This document shows, one piece after another, positions 14,378-21,597 of a stretch of 21,673 bases of DNA. The translations under genes and the position numbers were made by a program. Every line of letters begins with the position of its first letter. Positions within the stretch are counted from its first letter, which is position 1. The stretch lies in assembly GCA_916720015.1 (NCBI GenBank), contig CAKAPZ010000004.1:1-21673 (forward strand), read 5' to 3'. Origin of the DNA: an uncultured Atopobium sp. GTDB taxonomy: Bacteria > Actinomycetota > Coriobacteriia > Coriobacteriales > Atopobiaceae. The notes under the pieces are model-generated. The model worked only from the letters and a program-made list of their open reading frames with translations, made no database searches and was not told the origin of the DNA.

Positions 14378-15865
14378 TTACTCGCCGAAGACGTCGTTAA
14401 TACGATCCTCGTCAACACCGAAGAACCACGTAAGTGCAAAGCCTGCAGCGTAAGCAAGAAGCATTGCAAGCAGGTAGAAGACCTGGTTACCAGGCTGGAC
14501 AATCAGCAGACCAAAGAGGCCGGAGACGCCCTGGGAAACGGTACCAAGGTGGAAGAGGTACGCAACAACGGAGCCAATACCGGAGCCAAGGCATGCGGTG
14601 ATGAATGGCTTACCAAGAGGCAGGGTAACTGCGTACATCAGAGGCTCGCCAATGCCGAGCATACCAACTGGGATGGACTCGGTGAGGTACTTCTTGACGC
14701 GCTTGTTCTTGGTCTTGAAGAGGATTGCAAGACCAGCACCAACCTGGCCGCCGCCTGCCATCATCAGGAGAGGAAGCAGGTAGTTGATGCCCTGAGTTGG
14801 GCCCTCTGGGTTGTTAAGCATAACGTGGATTGGGGTAAGTGCCTGGTGAAGACCAACGGAAACCAGTGGCAGGAAGGTAGAACCAAGCAGATAAGCACCA
14901 AAGACGCCAAGCTTGTCATAGAAGAACTGAAGGACAAAGAAGATTGCCTGAGTGAGCCATGCGCCTGCAGGCTGAAGAATCAGGACAGAGCCAATGACAC
15001 CGATGATGACGGTGCAAAGTGGAGTCAGGAAGGTGTCAAGAACGCTTGGCATAACCTTGTGCAGGTTCTTCTCCAGGAATGCAAAGAAGATTGCGCAGAT
15101 GATTGCACCAATCATGCCGCCTGCTGCTGCGTTGAACAGGTCAGAGGAAGCGACGATAAATGCGCCCTCCTTGAAAGCAACAGTTGGGAGGCTGAATGGA
15201 AGGTGAACCAGACGAGTTGCAACGCCGTCAACAGTCTTGGAAGCGAGAAGAGGCATACCAGCGTTAGCAATGGAGAGCGCACCAGCCATAGCACCAAGAA
15301 CGCGAGAACCGCCAAACTCCTTGGCAGCGTTCTCGCCAGCAAGAACTGGCAGGTAAGCGAAAAGTGCCCAGCCCATGGTCCAGATAGCTGCGAACCACCA
15401 CTCGTTAGCAAAAGCCTTACCAGTGGAGAAGTTGATAACGTTGATAATACCGTTGATCAGACCTGCAGAAATGATGCCAGGAAGCAGTGGAACAAAGATG
15501 TTAGCAATCTTCTTGAGGAAGCGCTGAACAGGCTTGTTCTCATACTTAGCCTTCTGAGCTGCCTTGTTGTCCTTAGCTGCGGAAACAACGTCGTCCTCAG
15601 ATGCATCACCAGCAGCTACGCCGGTAAGCTTGGAGAACTCAACAATGACCTTGTTGACAACGCCAGGACCAAGAACAACCTCAAGGTACTCTGCATCCTC
15701 GACCAGACCCAAAACGCCATCAATAGCCTTGATAGCCTCAGAGTCTACCTTTGCAGGATCTGCAGTCTTAATGCGGAGCCTGGTCATGCAGACCATGTTG
15801 CTCTGAACATTTTCTTTACCACCGACGGCAGCAAGAATCTGTTCTGAAAGCTTGGTGTAATCCAT
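14378..15865 (-). CDS. murP: PTS N-acetylmuramic acid transporter, EIIBC (MurP)
   Basis: Imports MurNAc, or MurNAc-GlcNAc in some Gram-positives, and phosphorylates it at C6. The start is ATG 15865, behind GAAGGAAAGT; the longer frame to 15964 adds a segment unlike any EIIB. The 495-residue protein has an N-terminal EIIB domain (1-90) with the phosphocysteine in CMTRLR (C26). An Ala/Lys-rich linker follows, then a glucose-superfamily EIIC with about ten membrane helices and the signature GEPLMYAVTLPLGKPF near the C-terminus. There is no EIIA domain, as in other MurP proteins, so a separate EIIA must supply phosphate. Neighbours murQ, murR and mupG fix the specificity, which sequence alone would leave between several glucosides. 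Confidence 0.92.
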   Translation of the reverse strand: MDYTKLSEQILAAVGGKENVQSNMVCMTRLRIKTADPAKVDSEAIKAIDGVLGLVEDAEYLEVVLGPGVVNKVIVEFSKLTGVAAGDASEDDVVSAAKDNKAAQKAKYENKPVQRFLKKIANIFVPLLPGIISAGLINGIINVINFSTGKAFANEWWFAAIWTMGWALFAYLPVLAGENAAKEFGGSRVLGAMAGALSIANAGMPLLASKTVDGVATRLVHLPFSLPTVAFKEGAFIVASSDLFNAAAGGMIGAIICAIFFAFLEKNLHKVMPSVLDTFLTPLCTVIIGVIGSVLILQPAGAWLTQAIFFVLQFFYDKLGVFGAYLLGSTFLPLVSVGLHQALTPIHVMLNNPEGPTQGINYLLPLLMMAGGGQVGAGLAILFKTKNKRVKKYLTESIPVGMLGIGEPLMYAVTLPLGKPFITACLGSGIGSVVAYLFHLGTVSQGVSGLFGLLIVQPGNQVFYLLAMLLAYAAGFALTWFFGVDEDRINDVFGE

Positions 15866-16122
15866 ACTTTCCTTCTTTCTCTCGTTGCGATGTTGCAACA
15901 AATACTTATCAAGAATACATAAAAAATGAACTTGGCGGTACAAGAATCCATACCTGTGGTTCATTGTTTCATGTTTTGACCTAATTCGAACGCCCTGTTA
16001 CTGCAGGTAAATTGAGCGTTTTTCAAAAACTTTGCAACCATTTGCACGTCACGCTGATACCACTGACCGATGCGGCCGGAACAAAATGCTCACGCTTGTG
16101 TCATTTGTTCCTACAGTAGTCT
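15866..16122. promoter_or_regulatory. murQ-murP intergenic region
   Basis: This 257-bp gap holds GGAACAAAATG (16078-16088) pairing with CATTTGTTCC (16102-16111), just after the murQ stop and without a U-tract. GTTGC/GCAAC forms a small inverted repeat near the murP ribosome-binding site. The decamer GCAGGTAAAT is at 16003-16012. murP may have its own promoter here; none is clear by eye. Confidence 0.4.
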
Positions 16123-17013
16123 CTACAGAGCGCCCCTGACATGACCATGAGCAGCCTCAAGCTTAGCTTTTGCCTCGTCTACAGGCATCTTGGTCAGCAG
16201 CATAACAATAGCAAGCTTTGCATTACCATCAGCCTGATCAAGCGCCTGAGCTGCCTCTTCACGAGTACAACCCGTTGCTGCCATGGTGATGTTCTGTGCA
16301 CGAACTACCAGCTTCTTATTAGTCTGCTGCACGTCAACCATGAGGTTTTGATACGCCTTGCCCACGCCAACCATAGAACCGGTAGAAATCATGTTCAGAA
16401 TCATCTTCTGAGCGGTACCAGACTTAAGGCGTGTGGAACCTGTGAGCACCTCAGGTCCACAAGAAGGCTCAATGGCAAGCTCTGCCTCTTTGCCCACCTC
16501 GGAGCCCTTATTGCAGGCAATAGCAACGGTTTTGCAGCCCAAAGAACGAGCATAGCGCAGGCCACCAATAACGTAAGGAGTACGACCGCTAGCTGCAATT
16601 CCAATAGCAATATCGTTCTTGCTCAAGCCAATCTTCTTGAACTCCTCTTCGCAAAGCTCAAGAGAGTCCTCTGCGCCCTCAACTGCACGTACAAAGGCCT
16701 TCTCGCCACCGGCGATAAGACCAACTACCACGTCGGGAGAAACGCCAAAGGTAGGTGGACACTCGACTGCGTCCAAAACGCCCAGGCGACCGGAAGTTCC
16801 TGCGCCAAAGTAGACGATTCTGCCACCAGCCTCAAGCGAGGAAACAGCCCACTCAATTGCCTGTGCTACCTGGGGAAGAACCTCTTTTACGCCAGCTACC
16901 ACGTTGAGATCTTCCTGGTTCATAACGCTGACCAGCTCAAGTGGGGTCATCTGATCCAGGTCCATGGTGTTGGGGTTTCTTGTCTCGGTGACAAGCTTTG
17001 TTAAATCAATCAC
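16123..17013 (-). CDS. murQ: N-acetylmuramic acid 6-phosphate etherase MurQ
   Basis: Cleaves the D-lactyl ether of MurNAc6P to give GlcNAc6P and D-lactate. GTG 17013 is chosen: AGAAGGTG lies at good distance, and the frame then starts close to known MurQ N-termini (LVTETRNPNTMDLDQM). A TTG at 17046, overlapping the murR end, is possible. The 296-residue SIS-domain protein shows YFGAGTSGRLGVLDAVECPPTF, IGIAASGRTPYVIGGL, GSTRLKSGTAQKMILNM and the VMLLTKMPVDEAKAKLE tail, all MurQ hallmarks. It lies 25 bp after murR and is surely co-transcribed with it. Confidence 0.96.
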   Translation of the reverse strand: MIDLTKLVTETRNPNTMDLDQMTPLELVSVMNQEDLNVVAGVKEVLPQVAQAIEWAVSSLEAGGRIVYFGAGTSGRLGVLDAVECPPTFGVSPDVVVGLIAGGEKAFVRAVEGAEDSLELCEEEFKKIGLSKNDIAIGIAASGRTPYVIGGLRYARSLGCKTVAIACNKGSEVGKEAELAIEPSCGPEVLTGSTRLKSGTAQKMILNMISTGSMVGVGKAYQNLMVDVQQTNKKLVVRAQNITMAATGCTREEAAQALDQADGNAKLAIVMLLTKMPVDEAKAKLEAAHGHVRGAL

Positions 17014-17038
17014 GTTTTCACCTTCTGTGTTGTGATTT

Positions 17039-17953
17039 TTACGCAATTACGTCGTTGGCTATACCGGGCAAATCTTGGTCAGATGAAAGCGTGGCAACAC
17101 GCTCAGCCGAATCTAGCTTGCCAATATAGTTTGTCGAGAAACGCTTAACGCTCTTCTCGTAATTTCTATTTACATAGGCCGCAAAGAGCGCATCTACTAC
17201 GTTGAGCTGGGCAATTCTTGAAGACATGGCACCGCTTCTCATGATGTGTTCGGTCTCTGCCACGCCCAAAACAAAGTCGGAGCGGTGAATAAGCTCTGAA
17301 TCAATGCCACCTCGGGTGATGGAAACCACCTTGGCGCCGTTTGCCTTTGCAATCCAGGCACACTCAATGGCTTCTCGCGTAAGGCCTGAGTAGCTGACCA
17401 CAATAGCAAGATCTTCTCGCCCCATGTTTTTGGCGTAGAGCATCTGAGAGTGGTAATCGTCACTCAAATTGCAGTTGATGTTGAGGCGCATGAGCTTGAG
17501 CTGCAGATCTCTTGCAACCAGAAGCGAAGCTCCCATGCCAAAGAGGCAGATGGAATGAGCTTGCATCATGAGTGAAACAACTGAGTCAACAACCTGAGCG
17601 TCAAGCAATTGCCTGGTAAGCTCCAGCGAAGAAATGTTCTTTGCAGTAACTTTTTCGATGATCACATCAGTGGTGTCACCTGCGATAACGCCGCCGACAG
17701 CAATATCGTTGCTTTTGTTGCTTACTGCCAACTCATAAATAAGCGCCTGCTGGAACTCTTTATAGCCACCGCAGCCAAGCTTCTTGCAAAGCCTGACAAC
17801 CGTTGATGCAGATGTATACGTTTGAGCTGCTAGTTTATGGATTGATTGACCAACTGCCGCCTCTGGATCCGACAGAATATAGTCGACAATATCGCGTTCA
17901 GCTGAACTAGCATTCTTGCGATACTCTTCCAGACGTAGACGAACACCTCTCAC
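17039..17953 (-). CDS. murR: MurR-type transcriptional regulator (RpiR/SIS family)
   Basis: A 304-residue regulator with an N-terminal RpiR helix-turn-helix (about 1-80; SIHKLAAQTYTSASTVVRLC is the recognition region) and a C-terminal SIS sugar-phosphate domain (about 110-270; FGMGASLLVARDLQLKLMR and VVSYSGLTREAIECA). It starts at GTG 17953 behind GGAGGTG. In E. coli MurR represses murQP and is released by MurNAc6P; the same role is inferred here from the gene order murR-murQ-murP. It is divergent from the exported serine hydrolase gene and could control both sides of the shared upstream region. Confidence 0.88.
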   Translation of the reverse strand: MRGVRLRLEEYRKNASSAERDIVDYILSDPEAAVGQSIHKLAAQTYTSASTVVRLCKKLGCGGYKEFQQALIYELAVSNKSNDIAVGGVIAGDTTDVIIEKVTAKNISSLELTRQLLDAQVVDSVVSLMMQAHSICLFGMGASLLVARDLQLKLMRLNINCNLSDDYHSQMLYAKNMGREDLAIVVSYSGLTREAIECAWIAKANGAKVVSITRGGIDSELIHRSDFVLGVAETEHIMRSGAMSSRIAQLNVVDALFAAYVNRNYEKSVKRFSTNYIGKLDSAERVATLSSDQDLPGIANDVIA

Positions 17954-18440
17954 GCAATCACCTCCGGCCGTCCAGTTGACTAAAACGTTTGACTATATTG
18001 TTTCACGATGCCATAAAAATTTCATCTGTAAAGTAGGCAGTGCCGTAAACGGTAGTATTGCGTGCGCAAGTGTAAGCGCGCTCCATGTGCGTTGTATGCG
18101 CGACTACTCATGTTTTCCCAGTGTAATGCAGGGACAATTGTCGTAAAAATCTTGCTTTACGTTAGGTACGTTACTATCACTTCATAAAAACTTTTACTAT
18201 CTAGTAGACATTTGACCACGTGAAACCTGATTAAAATATTTCATTTTTGCCTAAAAAATTCAAATTTAGATACCATTGACAGCTTTTTTGATACCACTCG
18301 CAGTACGTTAACGTACCCATTATTTCAACTTGAGCAAACTAGCTGCAATTTTGATGGAACGCACGTCATCATAAGCGCAAATTATCTCAGCCAATTGAGA
18401 TAGCAGGTGTTTCACCTAAGGCAAAACCGAAGGAGACGAT
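17954..18440. promoter_or_regulatory. Divergent regulatory region of murR and the serine hydrolase
   Basis: This gene-free 487 bp is rich in symmetric sites. The perfect palindrome GTACGTTAACGTAC is at 18303-18316. The heptamer TACGTTA contained in it also occurs twice as direct repeats nine bases apart at 18158 and 18167. TATCTCA-N6-TGAGATA is at 18383-18402. AGGTG-TTT-CACCT is at 18405-18417, just upstream of the serine hydrolase ribosome-binding site. Two TTGACT words flank AAACGTTT near 17980, close to the murR start. Some are likely operators for MurR or another regulator. Confidence 0.5.
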
Positions 18441-20438
18441 ATGCGCACCAACGAAGATTTGCACCAGAATCAAAACGCTCACTCTGAGCACTCATCTAAC
18501 GCAGGCTCCCCTGCTGGACAGACTAGAAGGCAATTTCTGAGCAGAAGTGCTCTTGGTCTAGCCGCTCTAGCAGGTCTTGGTCTTACCGCCTGCCAGACAA
18601 AGGGTGGCGCAACTGCTGCTAAGGGAACCGCAAAGAAGGTTGACTCTGTAGACGGAACCTTCCAGTACGAGAAGGTCTTCCCTGTTCTTAACGACAACGA
18701 AGCATTTGACGACTCTCTTGTTACCAACCAGCTCAACAGCTTTGTTTGCTTTGCTGGTCAGGGCACCGTCTATGTAAAGAGCTCCGAGCCTCAGAGCTTT
18801 GCACTCTTTGTAAACGGTCACCAGGTTCCAACCGACAAGCTTGACAGCTCTTCCTGGAACCAGATTGACATCTCTGACGTAACTGTCAACGGCGATAACC
18901 GCCTGCAGGTCAGCACCGTTAAAGAGACTCAGGCAACCTTTGAGGTCAAGATTGGCTACCCAACCCTTATTGACGGCACCAAGGACTACGCTGACAACGA
19001 CAACTTCAAGCTGATTGACCAGATTATCAACGCAGAGATTGCCAACGGCTTTACCTCAGCTCAGCTGGTAGTTACCAGGTACGGCAAGATTATCAAGAAG
19101 ACCAACTACGGTAACGTCAATTCTTACAACAAGGACGGCTCTCGCATCAAAGACGGCAAGGCTGTTGATGACAACACCCTCTACGACCTGGCCTCTAACA
19201 CAAAGATGTATGCCACTAACCTGGCAATTGAGAAGCTGGTTACCGACGGTCAGCTGGACGTCTCCAAGAAGGTCCAGGAGTACATTCCAGACTTCAAGGA
19301 TCAGGAGGGCGATAAGATCCTGGGCAAGAATGACCTCACCGTTCGTGAGATCCTAGAGCACCAGGCTGGATTCCCACCAGATCCTCAGTATCACAATCGC
19401 AACTACAACCCAGAGAAACCCGACGATCCACAGCCAAACGCAAACCAGAAGCTGTACTCCCAGAATCGCGACGAGATTCTGCAGAAGATCATCGAGACTC
19501 CTCTGCAGTACGTCCCAGGTACTAAAACTGCCTATTCCGACGTAGACTACATGCTTCTTGGTTTTATCATCGAGAAGATCACCAACAAGCGCCTTGACCA
19601 GTATGTTAAGGAAGCTCTCTATGAGCCACTGGGACTCAAGAACGTCACGTTCAACCCACTGGACAACGGCTTCAAGGCTGACGGAATTGCAGCTACCGAG
19701 CTTAACGGTAACACTCGTGATGGCCTCATTACCTTTGACAACATGCGTACCGATACCATTCAGGGTACCGTCCATGACGAGAAGGCCTACTACGCCATGG
19801 GTGGCATCTCTGGTCACGCTGGTCTGTTTGCAAACGCTTCCGACCTGGCCGTTCTTGTCCAGACTGTCATGAACCGTGGTGGCTACGGCAACACTATGCT
19901 CTTCAGCGAGGATGTTCACGACCAGTTCATCAAGCCAAAGGACACCAACGTCACCTACGGTTTGGGCTGGAGGCGTAAGGGTCACATTGGCTACCAGTGG
20001 GCCTTCTCGCCAATTGCAAACGCTGAAACTGTTGGCCACACCGGCTGGACCGGCACACTTACCGTCATCGACGTCTACAACAACACCAGCTTGGTGCTGC
20101 TCACCAATACCAAGAACTCGCCTGTCATTGACAACAAGGTCAACCCTAACGACTTTGTAGGCAACCACTTCCTGACCGGCGGCTACGGTGTTGTTTCTAC
20201 GCTGGCATTTGACGGCCTCGACGACGCAAACGCCGAGGGCAACAACGCCAAGCTCATGGACATGGTCATTGCCAAGTACAAGCTCATTCAGGCCGAGGCA
20301 GATTATCAGACTGACCCCGATAAGGCTTCCCTGAAGGCACTGCTTGAGGTCTGCGACCAGAGGAAAGATTCCAAGGTTATCAAGGACTTCCAGGCAAGCG
20401 ACCTGTACAAGACCATCTCGGAGTTTGTTGGTAAGTAA
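18441..20438 (+). CDS. Tat-exported lipoprotein, PBP4B/AmiE-family serine hydrolase
   Basis: A 665-residue surface lipoprotein predicted to act on muropeptides. The N-terminus has a twin-arginine signal (RRQFLSRS, R29-R30), a hydrophobic stretch and the lipobox LTAC (C51). Residues about 70-175 look like a beta-sandwich domain. The serine beta-lactamase/D-Ala-D-Ala carboxypeptidase fold follows, with S252-N-T-K255 as the SxxK nucleophile motif, Y365-S-D as the second motif and H533-T-G as the KTG-equivalent. A helical C-terminal extension (about 575-665) is extra. Relatives sit beside mur genes elsewhere: E. coli yfeW (PBP4B) next to murP, and B. subtilis amiE in the murQ-murR-murP cluster. 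Activity could be amidase, DD-carboxypeptidase or esterase. AAGGAG lies five bases before the ATG. Confidence 0.88.
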   Translation: MRTNEDLHQNQNAHSEHSSNAGSPAGQTRRQFLSRSALGLAALAGLGLTACQTKGGATAAKGTAKKVDSVDGTFQYEKVFPVLNDNEAFDDSLVTNQLNSFVCFAGQGTVYVKSSEPQSFALFVNGHQVPTDKLDSSSWNQIDISDVTVNGDNRLQVSTVKETQATFEVKIGYPTLIDGTKDYADNDNFKLIDQIINAEIANGFTSAQLVVTRYGKIIKKTNYGNVNSYNKDGSRIKDGKAVDDNTLYDLASNTKMYATNLAIEKLVTDGQLDVSKKVQEYIPDFKDQEGDKILGKNDLTVREILEHQAGFPPDPQYHNRNYNPEKPDDPQPNANQKLYSQNRDEILQKIIETPLQYVPGTKTAYSDVDYMLLGFIIEKITNKRLDQYVKEALYEPLGLKNVTFNPLDNGFKADGIAATELNGNTRDGLITFDNMRTDTIQGTVHDEKAYYAMGGISGHAGLFANASDLAVLVQTVMNRGGYGNTMLFSEDVHDQFIKPKDTNVTYGLGWRRKGHIGYQWAFSPIANAETVGHTGWTGTLTVIDVYNNTSLVLLTNTKNSPVIDNKVNPNDFVGNHFLTGGYGVVSTLAFDGLDDANAEGNNAKLMDMVIAKYKLIQAEADYQTDPDKASLKALLEVCDQRKDSKVIKDFQASDLYKTISEFVGK

Positions 20439-20543
20439 AGCTCGTGTAAACAACCCGTGTGTCGGGAATAAGCACAGTACACGAACAAGGTACGATACAC
20501 ATCTTGTCTAGCAACGGCCCTCTCCTCCGTCTAGACACACCAA

Positions 20544-20580
20544 AGCCCGGATGCTATTGCGCGGCATCCGGGTTCTTTTT
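20544..20580 (+). terminator. Intrinsic terminator downstream of the serine hydrolase
   Basis: A 9-bp stem, CCCGGATGC (20546-20554) with GCATCCGGG (20564-20572), has a 9-nt loop and is followed by TTCTTTTT. It lies about 105 bp after the stop codon. Confidence 0.92.
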
Positions 20581-20606
20581 GTGTGTACGCTAGGCCAGCG
20601 AGCTGC

Positions 20607-20690
20607 ACGGGCGCTCGGGTTTCTCGCCAGGTGCGCCATGCGAGCGCGCGGGTTTCTCGCCGGGCGCGCCATACGAGCCTGAAAAGTGCA
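20607..20690 (-). repeat. Mini-array A: two GGCGAGAAACCCG units
   Basis: Read on the minus strand, two units 33 bp apart share ATGGCGC-R-CC, then GGCGAGAAACCCG, then a GC-rich stretch (octamers at 20621-20628 and 20654-20661). Confidence 0.6.
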
Positions 20691-20800
20691 TGATGTCTGA
20701 GTAAGTTTACTCAGACATGGCGAGAAAAACCGGCATAACCACTCAGACATGGTGCGCTTTTCCGGCAAATCATTCAGACTTGATGAGAAAATCAGGCTCC
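20681..20800. repeat. Mini-array B: ACTCAGACAT units around a palindrome
   Basis: ATGTCTGAGTAA (20693-20704) and TTACTCAGACAT (20707-20718) form a perfect 12-bp inverted repeat with a 2-nt centre. Outward from it, ACTCAGACATGG recurs at 20709 and 20741, with a diverged copy at 20772 (period 31-32 bp). One unit points the other way. Each word is followed by GCGAGAAAAACCGGC, TGCGCTTTTCCGGC, or similar. Confidence 0.65.
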
Positions 20801-20829
20801 ATTGAAGGGCACCTTGGGAACGCCTCAAA

Positions 20830-20955
20830 GCCCGCCTAAAAAGTGCAAAGAATCTGTATTTGAGGCACAGATTCTTTTACAAAATCAAGCAAATCCACAG
20901 ATTCTTTTATGGTTTTAGGCAAAATCCACAGATTCTTTGCAGAATTCAGGCGCAC
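20830..20955. repeat. Mini-array C: ACAGATTCTTT units
   Basis: CACAGATTCTTT occurs at 20866, 20896 and 20927 (period 30-31 bp), with one inverted copy AAAGAATCTGT at 20847-20857. The inverted copy and the first direct copy form an 11-bp hairpin with a 9-nt loop, which could also act as a terminator for the convergent FMN reductase gene or the plus strand. Each unit ends in an AT-rich word and then AGGC or AAGC. Confidence 0.65.
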
Positions 20956-20977
20956 TAGCAACCTTATGCAGCACGCC

Positions 20978-21526
20978 TTACAGTGCGGCGAGAAAATCCT
21001 CTGCTTGCTGGGCAATTGCCTCGTGAACCTCGGGTTCTGGCTCCCAAGTTCCCTCGGTCCAGGCGGTAACAGGAAGCGAGAAGCCATTGAACGGCTCAAC
21101 CGGCTTGGTGTGCAGAGCAAGGAACTGCTGCTTTACTACGGCGAGCGATCCTGCGACCTTGTTTCGGCCGCCAACGCCACTTGCAGTGACAACCTTGCCA
21201 GCGATGGCAGTCTCGGACTTCTTCTCGTAATCGGAAGTGAGCGGACGGCTCAGCCAATCCAGGATGTTCTTAACGGTGCCGGGGATGCTGTAGTTGTACT
21301 CTGGGGTAAAGAGCCACACGCCGTCGGCGGCCATGACGGCGTCTCTAACCTTCTGGACACCCTCAGGAGCTGGGAATTCTTCGTCCTGATTGAGCAGAGG
21401 AACGTCCAAAACGTCGACAACCTCAATCTCCGCCTTGCCCTCCAAAGCCTTTGCGGCAACCTGGCTCAGCGTTTTGTTGAACGAGTTCTTACGACCGGAA
21501 CCGATGATAAATACAATTTTCTTCAT
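20978..21526 (-). CDS. NADPH-dependent FMN reductase / flavodoxin-fold oxidoreductase
   Basis: A 182-residue flavodoxin-like protein of the NADPH-dependent FMN reductase family, reducing FMN, quinones or azo/chromate substrates in relatives. The start is ATG 21526, after GGAGAGG; a longer frame to 21607 would run through a terminator-like hairpin and is rejected. The phosphate-binding loop is GSGRKNSFNKTL (about 9-20) and the flavin-binding signature is TPEYNYSIPGTVKNILDW (about 73-90). A GASGVGGRN-like segment is present as TASGVGGRN. It stands alone on the minus strand. The physiological electron acceptor is unknown. Confidence 0.92.
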   Translation of the reverse strand: MKKIVFIIGSGRKNSFNKTLSQVAAKALEGKAEIEVVDVLDVPLLNQDEEFPAPEGVQKVRDAVMAADGVWLFTPEYNYSIPGTVKNILDWLSRPLTSDYEKKSETAIAGKVVTASGVGGRNKVAGSLAVVKQQFLALHTKPVEPFNGFSLPVTAWTEGTWEPEPEVHEAIAQQAEDFLAAL

Positions 21527-21557
21527 GAGCAGACCTCTCCGTGAATGCTGCGTGGAT

Positions 21558-21597
21558 ATAAAAATCATGCACGAGCAAACTCGCCCGTACATGATTT
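21558..21597 (-). terminator. Terminator-like hairpin upstream of the FMN reductase
   Basis: AAATCATG (21562-21569) pairs with CATGATTT (21590-21597) around a nested CGAG-CAAA-CTCG hairpin. Read on the minus strand it ends in TTTTTAT. It lies about 35 bp before the reductase ATG, so it either ends a gene beyond the right edge or is an attenuator in the reductase leader. The remaining 76 bp to the window end show no gene. Confidence 0.7.

Larger units (their letters stand above)
20439..20977. other. Convergent gap with terminator and mini-arrays
   Basis: No gene is seen between the serine hydrolase and the FMN reductase. After a strong terminator, about 350 bp is occupied almost entirely by three adjacent short arrays (20607-20690, 20681-20800, 20830-20955), described separately. 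Base composition shifts from GC-rich in the first array to AT-rich in the last. Confidence 0.65.

Noticed and set aside
14369..15847. 492-codon open frame antisense to murP
   Set aside because: It mirrors the codon bias of murP, which has clear EIIB/EIIC motifs; the antisense product is cysteine- and asparagine-rich with no recognisable domain.
17970..17996. cre site at AAACGTTT near the murR start
   Set aside because: Only about 10 of 14 consensus positions fit; the flanking TTGACT repeats suggest promoter elements instead.
20681..20955. Possible CRISPR array
   Set aside because: The repeated words are only 10-14 bp, the intervening parts are related to each other rather than unique, units occur in both directions, and no cas genes are present.
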